Of a stretch of DNA of 64,000 bases, positions 1 through 7,174 are shown piece after piece. How positions within the stretch are numbered: position 1 is the stretch's first letter; every line of letters starts with the position of its first letter. The translations under genes and the position numbers were made by a program. Source of the stretch: Leucobacter chromiireducens subsp. solipictus (GTDB lineage: Bacteria; Actinomycetota; Actinomycetes; Actinomycetales; Microbacteriaceae). Location of the stretch: positions 1-64,000 of the forward strand of contig NZ_QYAC01000002.1 in assembly GCF_016758195.1 (NCBI RefSeq). The letters run 5' to 3'. Below the pieces are notes generated by a model, which saw only the letters and a list, made by a program, of their open reading frames with translations, was not told the DNA's origin and searched no databases.

Positions 1-2
1 AC

Positions 3-185
3 CCGAACGATATGAAGCTGGTGACTGCGGTGTTGGTGGTGGCGGCGTTGTTGCTGCCGCGCTGGGGCTTCCTCAAGCGCGTGCCCACGCTCCGGAACCG
101 GGGTGGCAAGGCACCGGCCCCGCAGGCGAGCACGGGTGCGGCGAACGCGGCCGCCGCGGCCACGACCGAGACGACCGGGAGGTAA
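3..185 (+). CDS. ABC transporter permease, C-terminal end (partial)
   Basis: The last 60 codons of a protein that begins left of the window. It shows one hydrophobic stretch (KLVTAVLVVAALLLPRWGF) and then a basic, Ala/Thr-rich hydrophilic tail ending at TAA. The ATP-binding subunit starts 4 bp after the stop, so it is most likely the membrane permease of the same importer. In the family of uncharacterised importers related to tryptophan/branched amino-acid uptake (COG4120/COG1101) the permease usually precedes the ATPase in this way. The assignment rests on context and on the terminal membrane segment. Confidence 0.6.
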   Translation, partial: PNDMKLVTAVLVVAALLLPRWGFLKRVPTLRNRGGKAPAPQASTGAANAAAAATTETTGR

Positions 186-189
186 CCCC

Positions 190-981
190 ATGCTCAGCAT
201 CGAACGGATCGACAAGACGTTCTTCCCCGGCACCGTCAACGAGCGTAAGGCGCTCGTCGACCTGAGCCTCGACATGGCCGAGGGCGACTTCGTGACCGTG
301 ATCGGCTCGAACGGCGCGGGCAAGTCCACGCTGCTCAACGCGATCGCGGGCCGCTACACGGTTGACGCGGGCGCCATCGAGATCGATGGCAAGCGCGTCA
401 ACCGCCTCCGCGAACACCAGCGCGCCCGCTACGTGGGCCGCGTGTTCCAGGACCCCATGGCGGGCACCGCACCGGACCTCACGATCGAGCAGAACCTCGC
501 CCTCGCGGTGCGCCGCGGTCGCTCCCGGGGTCTCGCTCTCTCGCTGACCCGGGCGCTGCGTGAGCGTTTTCGGGAGGAGCTCACCTCGCTCGAACTGGGG
601 CTGGAGAACCGCCTCACGGCGAAGGTGGGATTGCTGTCGGGTGGGCAGCGGCAGGCGTTGTCGTTGTTGATGGCCGGGTTTACGCAGCCGCGGATCCTGC
701 TGCTGGATGAGCACACGGCGGCGCTGGATCCGCAGCGTGCGGCGCTGGTGACGGATCTCACGGAGCGGATCGTCGCCCAGGGTGGGCTGACGACGCTGAT
801 GGTGACGCACAACATGGAGCAGGCGCTGAAGCTCGGCAACCGACTGATCATGATGCACGAGGGCCGGATCGTGTTCCAGGCCTCGGCGGAGGAGAAGCAG
901 CATCTGACGGTGCCGCAGTTGCTCGCCGAGTTCGGCAAGATCAAGGGTGCGCAGCTCGACGACCGTGCCCTGCTGTCCTAG
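190..981 (+). CDS. ABC transporter ATP-binding protein (COG1101 type)
   Basis: A 263-residue ATPase that would power the importer whose permease ends just upstream. Visible motifs are Walker A GSNGAGKST (about residue 37), signature LSGGQRQ (about 149), Walker B ILLLDEHTAALDP (about 167) and the switch His in VTHNMEQAL. The LLDEHTAALDP form is typical of COG1101, the ATPases of COG2984/COG4120 importers for small organic solutes. The ATG is preceded by GGGAGGT at good spacing; an upstream in-frame extension would overlap the permease and is Arg-rich, so it was not used. The binding protein should lie left of the window, and the substrate cannot be read from the sequence. Confidence 0.85.
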   Translation: MLSIERIDKTFFPGTVNERKALVDLSLDMAEGDFVTVIGSNGAGKSTLLNAIAGRYTVDAGAIEIDGKRVNRLREHQRARYVGRVFQDPMAGTAPDLTIEQNLALAVRRGRSRGLALSLTRALRERFREELTSLELGLENRLTAKVGLLSGGQRQALSLLMAGFTQPRILLLDEHTAALDPQRAALVTDLTERIVAQGGLTTLMVTHNMEQALKLGNRLIMMHEGRIVFQASAEEKQHLTVPQLLAEFGKIKGAQLDDRALLS

Positions 982-1044
982 CGGGCGCCCGAGGCTGCGG
1001 GTGCCCGGGTCACCGCGATGGTGCGTCCCGGGGCGCTCCCGGAT

Positions 1045-1131
1045 TCACGAACGCCTCGGAGATCCTGCGGCGCTGTGGCTTTAGATTCCTCATGTCTCCG
1101 TGTTCTTCGTGAATCTCCTAGGGTTTGGTGA
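1045..1131 (+). repeat. Dispersed palindromic repeat A, copy 1
   Basis: Begins TCACGAACGCCTCGGAGATC and ends with CTTCGTGAATCTCC plus a partial second copy of the same arm. The two ends are inverted repeats of each other. It is one of five copies in this window (also near 1341, 34691, 40565 and 40773), all intergenic and all in the same orientation. No coding function is seen. Confidence 0.75.
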
Positions 1132-1151
1132 CCCGTGGACTGAGCCCTGGC

Positions 1152-1242
1152 ATCGAGCATCGAGCATCGAGCGCCGAGCGCCGAGCATCGAGCATCGAGC
1201 ATCGAGCATCGAGCATCGAGCATCGAGCACCGAGCACCGAGC
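1152..1242. repeat. Tandem heptamer array (ATCGAGC, 13 units)
   Basis: Thirteen perfect-length 7-bp units in a row: nine read ATCGAGC, two GCCGAGC and two ACCGAGC. The array lies between repeat A copies 1 and 2 in the 576-bp gap after the ABC transporter. Since 7 is not a multiple of 3 the array is unlikely to be coding. Such arrays commonly vary in copy number between strains. Confidence 0.9.
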
Positions 1243-1340
1243 CGGGGCTTTGGGCTGGGGCTCGGTTCTGGGATTCGGGCTGCTTTCTGGCCCTGTACCT
1301 CGGAGTGTGCTCAGCGGGTGGCGCCTTCGTGGCCCCGGCC

Positions 1341-1427
1341 TCACCAACGACTCGAAGATCCTGCGGCGATGTGGCTTGAGGGGCTCGGAATCTCCGTGAT
1401 CTTCGTGAATCTCCGTGGTTTTGGTGA
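1341..1427 (+). repeat. Dispersed palindromic repeat A, copy 2
   Basis: A diverged copy of the family described at 1045. It starts TCACCAACGACTCGAAGATC and ends with two tandem versions of the arm GAATCTCCGTG-N(4-5)-TTCGTGA. The interior (CTGCGGCGATGTGGCTT) matches copy 1 rather than the GTGCCGGATCCGGC core of copies 3-5, so copies 1 and 2 form a local subfamily. Confidence 0.7.
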
Positions 1428-1557
1428 CCGGGGGTGGGGCTTCCACGCCGGGCGGGACGTGGGCCGCGGACCGGGGCACCCAGAGCGCGAGCCGAGAGCT
1501 CGCTGAGGACCGGCGCGCGCTCCCGGCAGGGACCGAGACGAACCCTACAGTGGAGGC

Positions 1558-4500
1558 ATGACTGCCCCCACGTCCCCCCAGAGTTCGGCTTGGTCTGCGG
1601 TCGCGGACGCGGCGGAAGCGCGCGCGAACGCGTGGCTGGGAGAGCTTCGTTCACGCGAGGCCGGGGGCCAGCGCGCCCCGCTCGGAGACATGCGCCGGGA
1701 TCCCGAGGGCCTCGACTTTACGCGCCGACTGCTCGAGATGGTGGCCGGCACCGAGGACGCATTCGCCTCGGCTGTGGGGCTGCACGATGTCGCCCAGGCC
1801 GCACCCGCCACCATGGGGCTCCGCGACAAGCTGGCGCTGCGCGCCGGCGGGGTGGCCTCCCTCGGGCTGCCCTGGGCCGTCATGCCCGTGGCGCGGCGCT
1901 GGCTCCGGGCGCGACTCTCAAGCCTCGTGCTCACGGCAAAGTTGCCCAACCCGGGCCTCGATGATGATTCGACCCCGGGCGCACTCACCGCGCTCGCCAG
2001 CGGCGTCCGCCGCAGCCGCGATTCCGGTCTCACCCCGATCGTGGTGCCTGTGGGCGGCGCCGTGCACGGCCCCGAACGCGCCGCCGCCGAGGTCCGCCGC
2101 CTCGCTGCCCTCGCCGCGCATCCGACGGTGACACACCTCGCCGTGGATCCTGCCCGACTCGTCCCGGGCGGCACTGACTGGTCCGCGGACGCCGATGTCG
2201 CCGCGGCCGCCGCCGCACTGCAGCCCATCCTCGCGGCCGCCGCAGACCACGGCTGCACGATCCACGTCGAGCCGCGCAGCGTGCGCTGGGCACGTCTGAT
2301 CCCGGCGGTGCTCGCGCGAGCGCTCGGGGATCAGGCGCTGGATCGCGTGCGCATCGGCACCCGCGTGTTTGCCGAGCTGCCCGAGTCGCGTGAGCTCTAC
2401 GACCAGCTCAGCCGGTGGGCTCAGCGCCGGGTCGCCGAGGGCGGTGCTCCCGCCGAGATCGTGATCGGTGAGGCGCGCGTGGCGGGTGTCGAGCGGATCG
2501 CGGCGATTCTGAGCGGGCTCCCGGTCCCGGTGCTTGAGGGCCGTACAGAAGTGACCGCGCAGCTGCTGCGCCTCGCCGAGCTCGCCCTGCATCCGGGCCG
2601 CGCGGCGGTGCTCCGGCCGGTCGTCGAGAGTGAGGACCCCGGCGTGCTCGCCGCGGTCGCGGAGCTCGCGGCGGAGCGCGGCCTGAGCGAGCTGGTGTCC
2701 GTGCAGCTTCGGAGCGGCGTGGTTCCCGGTCTCGCCGAGACCGTCGCGGAGAGCGGGCTGGACACTCGGATCGCGCTGCCGGTCGTGGCGCCGAGCGAGT
2801 TCGCGGGCGCGGTCGAGCTGCTCGTGGGTCTCGCGGCGGAGGCCGCGGATCCTGAATCCGCGTCGTCACGGGTGGACGCCCTGCTCCGAACGCTCGGCGA
2901 GGGCGATCCCGCGGCGGCTGCGTCCGACGCTGACGCCGCTGCGACCGATGATCACGACCCCGAGACCGGTGGTGACACTGAGCCCGGTGGTGATCCCGAG
3001 CCCGATGGCGACCTCGATCCGGTACCGGTCTCCGCGTCCGGCCCTGAACAGGCCTCCGCCCCCGATCCGGCGCGAGATTCGGTGCCCGATCCGACCGCCG
3101 CCTCCGACCCCGTGTGGGCGCCTCTGCGCTCCGCGATCGCCGCCACCCACGACCCCGCGCCGGTGTCGCACCGCACGCAGCTGCGGGCCCGCGAGTGGGA
3201 TCCCAGCGAGCGCGACAGCGCGTTGTTCTACCGCGCGCCGGACGAGCCCACCCGGTTCGATACGGGGGGACTCACCGCGGCAGTGTTGGGCCTCGGCCGA
3301 GACGCGACGGGCGCGATCCAGCTGGAACCGCTCGCCCCGGAACCGCTCGCGATCCCCGTGGTTTCGGAGTCTGGCTTCGCGAACGAGCCGGGAACCGACG
3401 CGAGCCTCCCCGCAAACCGGGAGTGGGCGCGGGAACAGCTCCACCGGGCCCGAGACCGGGCCGCGCGCGAGGACGCGGTGAACGAGACGGTGGCGCTGTC
3501 TGCCGCGGATCTCGATCCGGAATTGGCCGCGCTCACGGCGCGCGAATCCGGGGAGCGGTGGGCGCGGCACGGGCACGCGGCGCGCGCGGTGCGTCTGCGG
3601 CGGGCGGCGTTGGCGATCGTCGCCGCGCGGGATCGAATGCTGAAGGAGCTCGCCGGCGACACGGGGGCGCCGATCGCGGAGCTCGACGCTCAGGTGAACG
3701 ACATCGTCGACGCGGCGCGCTACGCCGCCCAGCTGGCGGAGGGGCTCGGTACGGTGCGCGGCGCGACCTTCGTGCCCGACCGGCTACTGCTCGTGGTGGC
3801 CGACGCGGGGACGCCGCTCGCGCAGCAGGCAGAGGCGGTGTTCGCGGGGCTGGGCGCGGGCAGCGCCGTGCTCTGGGCGGTGCCGCAGGCCCTGCTCGCC
3901 TCCGCGACGGCGCTCATCGAGGAGGCCGAGGCCGGCGGGCTGACCCCCGGGGCGGTGCGGATCGAGGCCATTGCCGTGGGGCGCACGGTGGCGGAGCTTG
4001 CGGCACACCACGAGATTGATCGGGCGATCGCGTTGGGCGACCGGGGCGCCGGGCAGGATCTTGCGCGTCGGCGGCCCGATCTGCGTATCGAGGGCCAGTT
4101 CCGTGCGCGCGGCAGCATTCTGGTCGCGCCATCGGCGGACCTGGATCAGGCGATCGCCGATACCGTGGCGTCCGCGTTCCACGCGGCGGGCGCCGATCCA
4201 CGGGCCGCGCACCAGCTCATCCTGATGGGCGGGGTGGGCCGGTCGCGCCGCTTCCAGGCGGGCCTCGCCGATGCGGTGCGCGCGCTCCGCGTCGGCGACT
4301 CTGCGCGCCCCGGCACCGCGGACCCGCTCAGCTTCGATCTCGGACCGCTGACCGCGCCGCCCTCCGCGGCGGGGCTGCGCGCGCTCACCGAACTCGGGCG
4401 CGGTGAGGAGTGGCTCGTCGCCCCGGAACAGCTCGACGACGAGGGCCGGCTGTGGCGTCCCGGCATCCGCACCGGCGTCGCGGCCGACTCGCCGTTCTGG

Positions 4501-5463
4501 GCGGACGCGATCGGGGTGCCCGTGCTCGGCGTCACGCACGCGCACTCGCTGGTCGACGCGCTCGCGGTGCAGAACGCGAGTGGCGGCGGCAGCGTGGCCG
4601 CGCTGCACTCCAACGATGGCGAGGAGGCGGTGGCCTGGCTCGAGCAGGTCCACGCCGCCGCACTGGCGGTGAACCGGCCCACGACGGGCGCACGAATCGA
4701 GCGCCAGCCGGGCGGCGGCTGGGACGATGCGGTGATGGGCGTTCCCGCGCTCGGGGGCGGGCCCAATCGACTTCTCGCGCTCGGATCGTGGACTCCGCGC
4801 CCGGGCACCCGGAGCGAGACCCTGCACCTGCGCGGCCTCGACCCGGAGGTGCAGCTGCTCATCGCTGCCGCTCAGCCGAGCCTCGCCTACGAGGCGTTCG
4901 ATGAGATCCGCCGCGCCGCGCTCACCGACGCGCTCGTGTGGCGCACCCGATTCGGGCGGGAACGCGACGCGATTGGGCTCGGTATCGAGCGCAATGTGTT
5001 GCGGTACCGGACCGTGGTGACGCACATCCGGCTCGCGGAGGACGGGCCCATGGCGGGCCTCATCCGTGTGATCGCCGCGGCATTGCTGGTGCGCGCGCCC
5101 ATCGCGGTGTCCACGGGGCAACTGCTGACCGTCGAGCTCGCGGAGCTGCTGGAGCGTCAGGGTATCGAAGTGTCGCTCGAGCGTGACGAGGATTGGATGG
5201 AGCGCCTCGCCGTCTCCGGGCCGCTCGGGCCCGCCGAGATTCCCGCGGCGCGGCTGCGCCTCATCGGTGGCGACGCCGTGCGTGTGGCGGAGTGGATGGG
5301 GGGCCTTGACCGCGCGGCGCTCTGGGCCGAGCCGGTGACGATGGCCGGCCCGGTGGAGCTCCTCACGCTGCTGCGCGAGCAGTCGGTGTCCGTCCGCGCA
5401 CACCGCCACGGTCTCGCGATCCCCGCTCCGGGGCTTGACGCGATGCTCGAGCTGGGGGTCTGA
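1558..5463 (+). CDS. PutA-like protein with degenerate proline dehydrogenase and P5C dehydrogenase domains
   Basis: A 1301-residue protein laid out like actinobacterial bifunctional PutA without the DNA-binding domain. Residues about 1-430 follow the proline dehydrogenase barrel (ending ALPVVAPSEFAGAVELL, cf. the usual PVGEFDVAI). About 440-540 is an Asp/Pro/Glu-rich linker. From about 590 (FANEPGTDASLPANREWA) to 1301 it follows a P5C dehydrogenase. Framework motifs survive (SADLDQA, NRPTTGARIERQPGGGW, GGPNRLLALGSW), but the catalytic Cys motif AGQKCSA reads AGADPRA (Pro881). The ETSGKN Glu motif reads QFRARGS, with Phe848 at the Glu position in an ungapped alignment. The flavin/proline-binding motifs of the barrel are also unrecognisable. 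I infer a pseudoenzyme, with a structural or regulatory role or a new activity. The ATG has GTGGAGGC upstream. Confidence 0.75.
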   Translation: MTAPTSPQSSAWSAVADAAEARANAWLGELRSREAGGQRAPLGDMRRDPEGLDFTRRLLEMVAGTEDAFASAVGLHDVAQAAPATMGLRDKLALRAGGVASLGLPWAVMPVARRWLRARLSSLVLTAKLPNPGLDDDSTPGALTALASGVRRSRDSGLTPIVVPVGGAVHGPERAAAEVRRLAALAAHPTVTHLAVDPARLVPGGTDWSADADVAAAAAALQPILAAAADHGCTIHVEPRSVRWARLIPAVLARALGDQALDRVRIGTRVFAELPESRELYDQLSRWAQRRVAEGGAPAEIVIGEARVAGVERIAAILSGLPVPVLEGRTEVTAQLLRLAELALHPGRAAVLRPVVESEDPGVLAAVAELAAERGLSELVSVQLRSGVVPGLAETVAESGLDTRIALPVVAPSEFAGAVELLVGLAAEAADPESASSRVDALLRTLGEGDPAAAASDADAAATDDHDPETGGDTEPGGDPEPDGDLDPVPVSASGPEQASAPDPARDSVPDPTAASDPVWAPLRSAIAATHDPAPVSHRTQLRAREWDPSERDSALFYRAPDEPTRFDTGGLTAAVLGLGRDATGAIQLEPLAPEPLAIPVVSESGFANEPGTDASLPANREWAREQLHRARDRAAREDAVNETVALSAADLDPELAALTARESGERWARHGHAARAVRLRRAALAIVAARDRMLKELAGDTGAPIAELDAQVNDIVDAARYAAQLAEGLGTVRGATFVPDRLLLVVADAGTPLAQQAEAVFAGLGAGSAVLWAVPQALLASATALIEEAEAGGLTPGAVRIEAIAVGRTVAELAAHHEIDRAIALGDRGAGQDLARRRPDLRIEGQFRARGSILVAPSADLDQAIADTVASAFHAAGADPRAAHQLILMGGVGRSRRFQAGLADAVRALRVGDSARPGTADPLSFDLGPLTAPPSAAGLRALTELGRGEEWLVAPEQLDDEGRLWRPGIRTGVAADSPFWADAIGVPVLGVTHAHSLVDALAVQNASGGGSVAALHSNDGEEAVAWLEQVHAAALAVNRPTTGARIERQPGGGWDDAVMGVPALGGGPNRLLALGSWTPRPGTRSETLHLRGLDPEVQLLIAAAQPSLAYEAFDEIRRAALTDALVWRTRFGRERDAIGLGIERNVLRYRTVVTHIRLAEDGPMAGLIRVIAAALLVRAPIAVSTGQLLTVELAELLERQGIEVSLERDEDWMERLAVSGPLGPAEIPAARLRLIGGDAVRVAEWMGGLDRAALWAEPVTMAGPVELLTLLREQSVSVRAHRHGLAIPAPGLDAMLELGV

Positions 5464-5613
5464 GGGGTTTCCCGCGAGGCTCCCTGCTCCCTCGCGAGGC
5501 TCCCACGCTTCCCGCGGCGCCGAGATCGCGATCAGGCACCGAATCGCCCCGAGAAACGTGCCGGATCGCGTTCTCCTGCGCGCGCTGACCGGGCTGGGGT
5601 CGTGAGGGGCGGG

Positions 5614-6078
5614 TCAGCCCCGGCGCATCGGGGTGTGCGGGATCGCGTCCTCGAGAAACTCGGGCCCGCTCGTGACGAAGCCGAAGCCCGCGTACCACTC
5701 GGTGAGGTAGGACTGAGCGTGAATCAGGACCGGGTGCCCCGCGCACTCCGCGAGCGCCGCATCGAGCAGGGCAGCGGCGACCCCGCGCCCGCGCCATGCG
5801 GAGGCCGTCGCGACACGCCCGATCGAACGCAGCCCGAGCTCCTGGTGGTCCTCGGGGAGCACGCGAAGGGTGGCCGCGACCTCGCCCCGGGCACCTTGCG
5901 CCCAGAACTGCACGGCCCCGGCGTCGAGGTCGCGGCCGTCGAGATCCAGGTAGGCGCATTCCTGCTCTACCACGAAGACCTCCTGGCGCAGCCGGCCGAT
6001 CCCGTAGGCGATCCGCGCGGGGACGCCCTCCCACGTTGCAGCGGAGTGGAGGGTCAGCTCGGGGGGAAGTACGCGCAT
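5614..6078 (-). CDS. GNAT family N-acetyltransferase (ElaA-like)
   Basis: A 154-residue acetyltransferase. The acetyl-CoA binding loop is seen as RVATASAWRGRGVAAALLDAAL (about residues 87-108), and the family-typical N-terminal RQEVFVVEQECAYLDLDGRDLD and C-terminal YAGFGFVTSGPEFLEDAIPH segments match the ElaA subgroup of small GNATs. It transfers an acetyl group from acetyl-CoA to an amine; the acceptor is unknown. It is monocistronic, convergent with the gene to its left, and sits between the PutA-like gene and the tRNA. Confidence 0.85.
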   Translation of the reverse strand: MRVLPPELTLHSAATWEGVPARIAYGIGRLRQEVFVVEQECAYLDLDGRDLDAGAVQFWAQGARGEVAATLRVLPEDHQELGLRSIGRVATASAWRGRGVAAALLDAALAECAGHPVLIHAQSYLTEWYAGFGFVTSGPEFLEDAIPHTPMRRG

Positions 6079-6206
6079 ACCTCGATCCTGCCACGGGCCC
6101 GCGGCGCGCGCGAAAATCCAGGGGGCTGGCCCGGGCGGCGAAGTCGATTTCCGTTCACGCCGCGGAGCCGGTAAAGTTTACTCCTGGTCGTGTTCACGCG
6201 ATCTTT

Positions 6207-6288
6207 GGCGGATTACCCGAGCGGCCAAAGGGGGCTGACTGTAAATCAGCTGGCACTGCCTACGGGGGTTCGAATCCCTCATCCGCCA
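6207..6288 (+). tRNA. tRNA-Tyr (anticodon GTA)
   Basis: An 82-nt class II tRNA. The acceptor arms GGCGGAT and ATCCGCC pair perfectly and A is the discriminator. The anticodon stem-loop GCTGA-CTGTAAA-TCAGC puts GTA at 6241-6243. A long variable arm (TGGCACTGCC) and the T loop GGTTCGAATCC are present. CCA is not encoded. A hairpin terminator follows within about 10 bp. No integrase or duplicated tRNA end was seen nearby. Confidence 0.95.
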
Positions 6289-6298
6289 CAGTAACGAA

Positions 6299-6340
6299 GA
6301 CCCGGACACTGTTGAGAAATCAGCAGAGTCCGGGTCTTTG
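6299..6340 (+). terminator. Rho-independent terminator after tRNA-Tyr
   Basis: GACCCGGAC and GTCCGGGTC form a 9-bp stem around a 20-nt loop, followed directly by TTTGTCGTT. It lies 10 bp past the tRNA end, as expected for a single-gene tRNA unit. Confidence 0.8.
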
Positions 6341-6447
6341 TCGTTCTCCAGCGCAAGGCCATAGCCTCGGCCCGCGCGCGCAAGTCCCTAGTTTCAGGCG
6401 TCGCACGGGACTATCGTGGGCACCCCCGATCGATATGAGGGAGGATC

Positions 6448-6702
6448 ATGACGAACGAGTACCATTCCAACGTTCCGCACCACGCCACCCGAACCGAGGC
6501 GCCGAATGGCGAGGGCACCGCTCATCCGCCACGCGACGGAGCGACGCAGGATCGCCCCATCCTCGACGGGGCTTCGGAGTATTACGGGGACGAAGCCGAA
6601 GAAGTGAACCCGCGCCTGGGGCAGGAGGATCCCGCGTTGACCAGGCAGCCCGAGACGGGTGAACACGCGTCCGCGTCTGAGGAGTCCCAGAACGGCCGAT
6701 AG
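6448..6702 (+). CDS. Small acidic hypothetical protein
   Basis: An 84-residue protein rich in Glu, Asp, Gln, Pro and His with no hydrophobic core, so it is probably disordered in the cytoplasm. The start is well supported: GGGAGGATC precedes the ATG. No family was recognised. Similar short, charged, unannotated proteins are common in Microbacteriaceae. It has its own upstream region between the tRNA terminator and the next operon, and no operon partner is apparent. Confidence 0.6.
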   Translation: MTNEYHSNVPHHATRTEAPNGEGTAHPPRDGATQDRPILDGASEYYGDEAEEVNPRLGQEDPALTRQPETGEHASASEESQNGR

Positions 6703-6841
6703 CCCGGCCGCCACATGACTCCGGCGGCCGGACGCCCGGTGCCCGTGGCAGCCCCGGGTGGCTGTGGCGTGGAAAGCCGAGATGAAGAAACCTTCATCTC
6801 GGCCTCATCTCCGCCTCACACAGACCGGGCACGATGGAGTC

Positions 6842-7174
6842 ATGACACTCGCACGCCGACTCCTCCTCCCCGGGGTACTGATCGCGGTTCCCGCCGCGAT
6901 CGCGCTGGGGAGCCTGGTGCTGATCCCGGTACCGGGCGCTCCGGAGCTCCCTGCCGGGCCGATCGTGGCGCCGGCACCGATCGTGGATGCCCCGAAGCCG
7001 ACCCCGAAGCCGACCCCGACGCCTGAGCCCGCTCCCGCTCCGCTCCCGGCTCCGGCACCGGCGCCGATCCCCGCACCGGCGCCGATCCCCGCACCCGCGC
7101 CGGTGCCCGCACCCGTCCCGCTGGACGACGACGGTGACGACTTCGGCGATGACGACTGGGGCGACGATGACTGA
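6842..7174 (+). CDS. Small membrane-anchored Pro/Ala-rich protein with acidic tail, translationally coupled to a sensor kinase
   Basis: A 110-residue protein starting at the ATG preceded by GATGGAGTC. An N-terminal hydrophobic segment (RRLLLPGVLIAVPAAIALGSLVLIPV, about residues 4-30) would be a signal anchor. A long Pro-Ala repeat (PAPAPIP/PAPAPVP units, about 55-93) resembles a wall-spanning stalk. The C-terminus is a run of Asp and Gly with one Trp. Its stop overlaps the kinase start by 8 bp, so the two are made together. No family was recognised. The order stalk-acid tip-kinase suggests, by inference only, an extracellular accessory such as a cation or peptide sensor. Confidence 0.7.
   Translation: MTLARRLLLPGVLIAVPAAIALGSLVLIPVPGAPELPAGPIVAPAPIVDAPKPTPKPTPTPEPAPAPLPAPAPAPIPAPAPIPAPAPVPAPVPLDDDGDDFGDDDWGDDD

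Noticed and set aside
1152-1242. Tandem repeats as a CRISPR array
   Set aside because: The units are 7 bp with no spacers, and no cas genes are present.
1100-1400. Short frames over the heptamer array as repeat proteins
   Set aside because: Several frames give EHRASSI-like repeats on both strands only because of the 7-bp period; none has a credible start.
3784-5409. A 541-codon minus-strand frame inside the PutA-like gene
   Set aside because: It is antisense to a frame with clear P5CDH homology and has no ribosome site or recognisable domain.
6207-6288. tRNA-Tyr as an integration site of a genomic island
   Set aside because: No integrase, no duplicated tRNA 3' end, and flanking genes look chromosomal.
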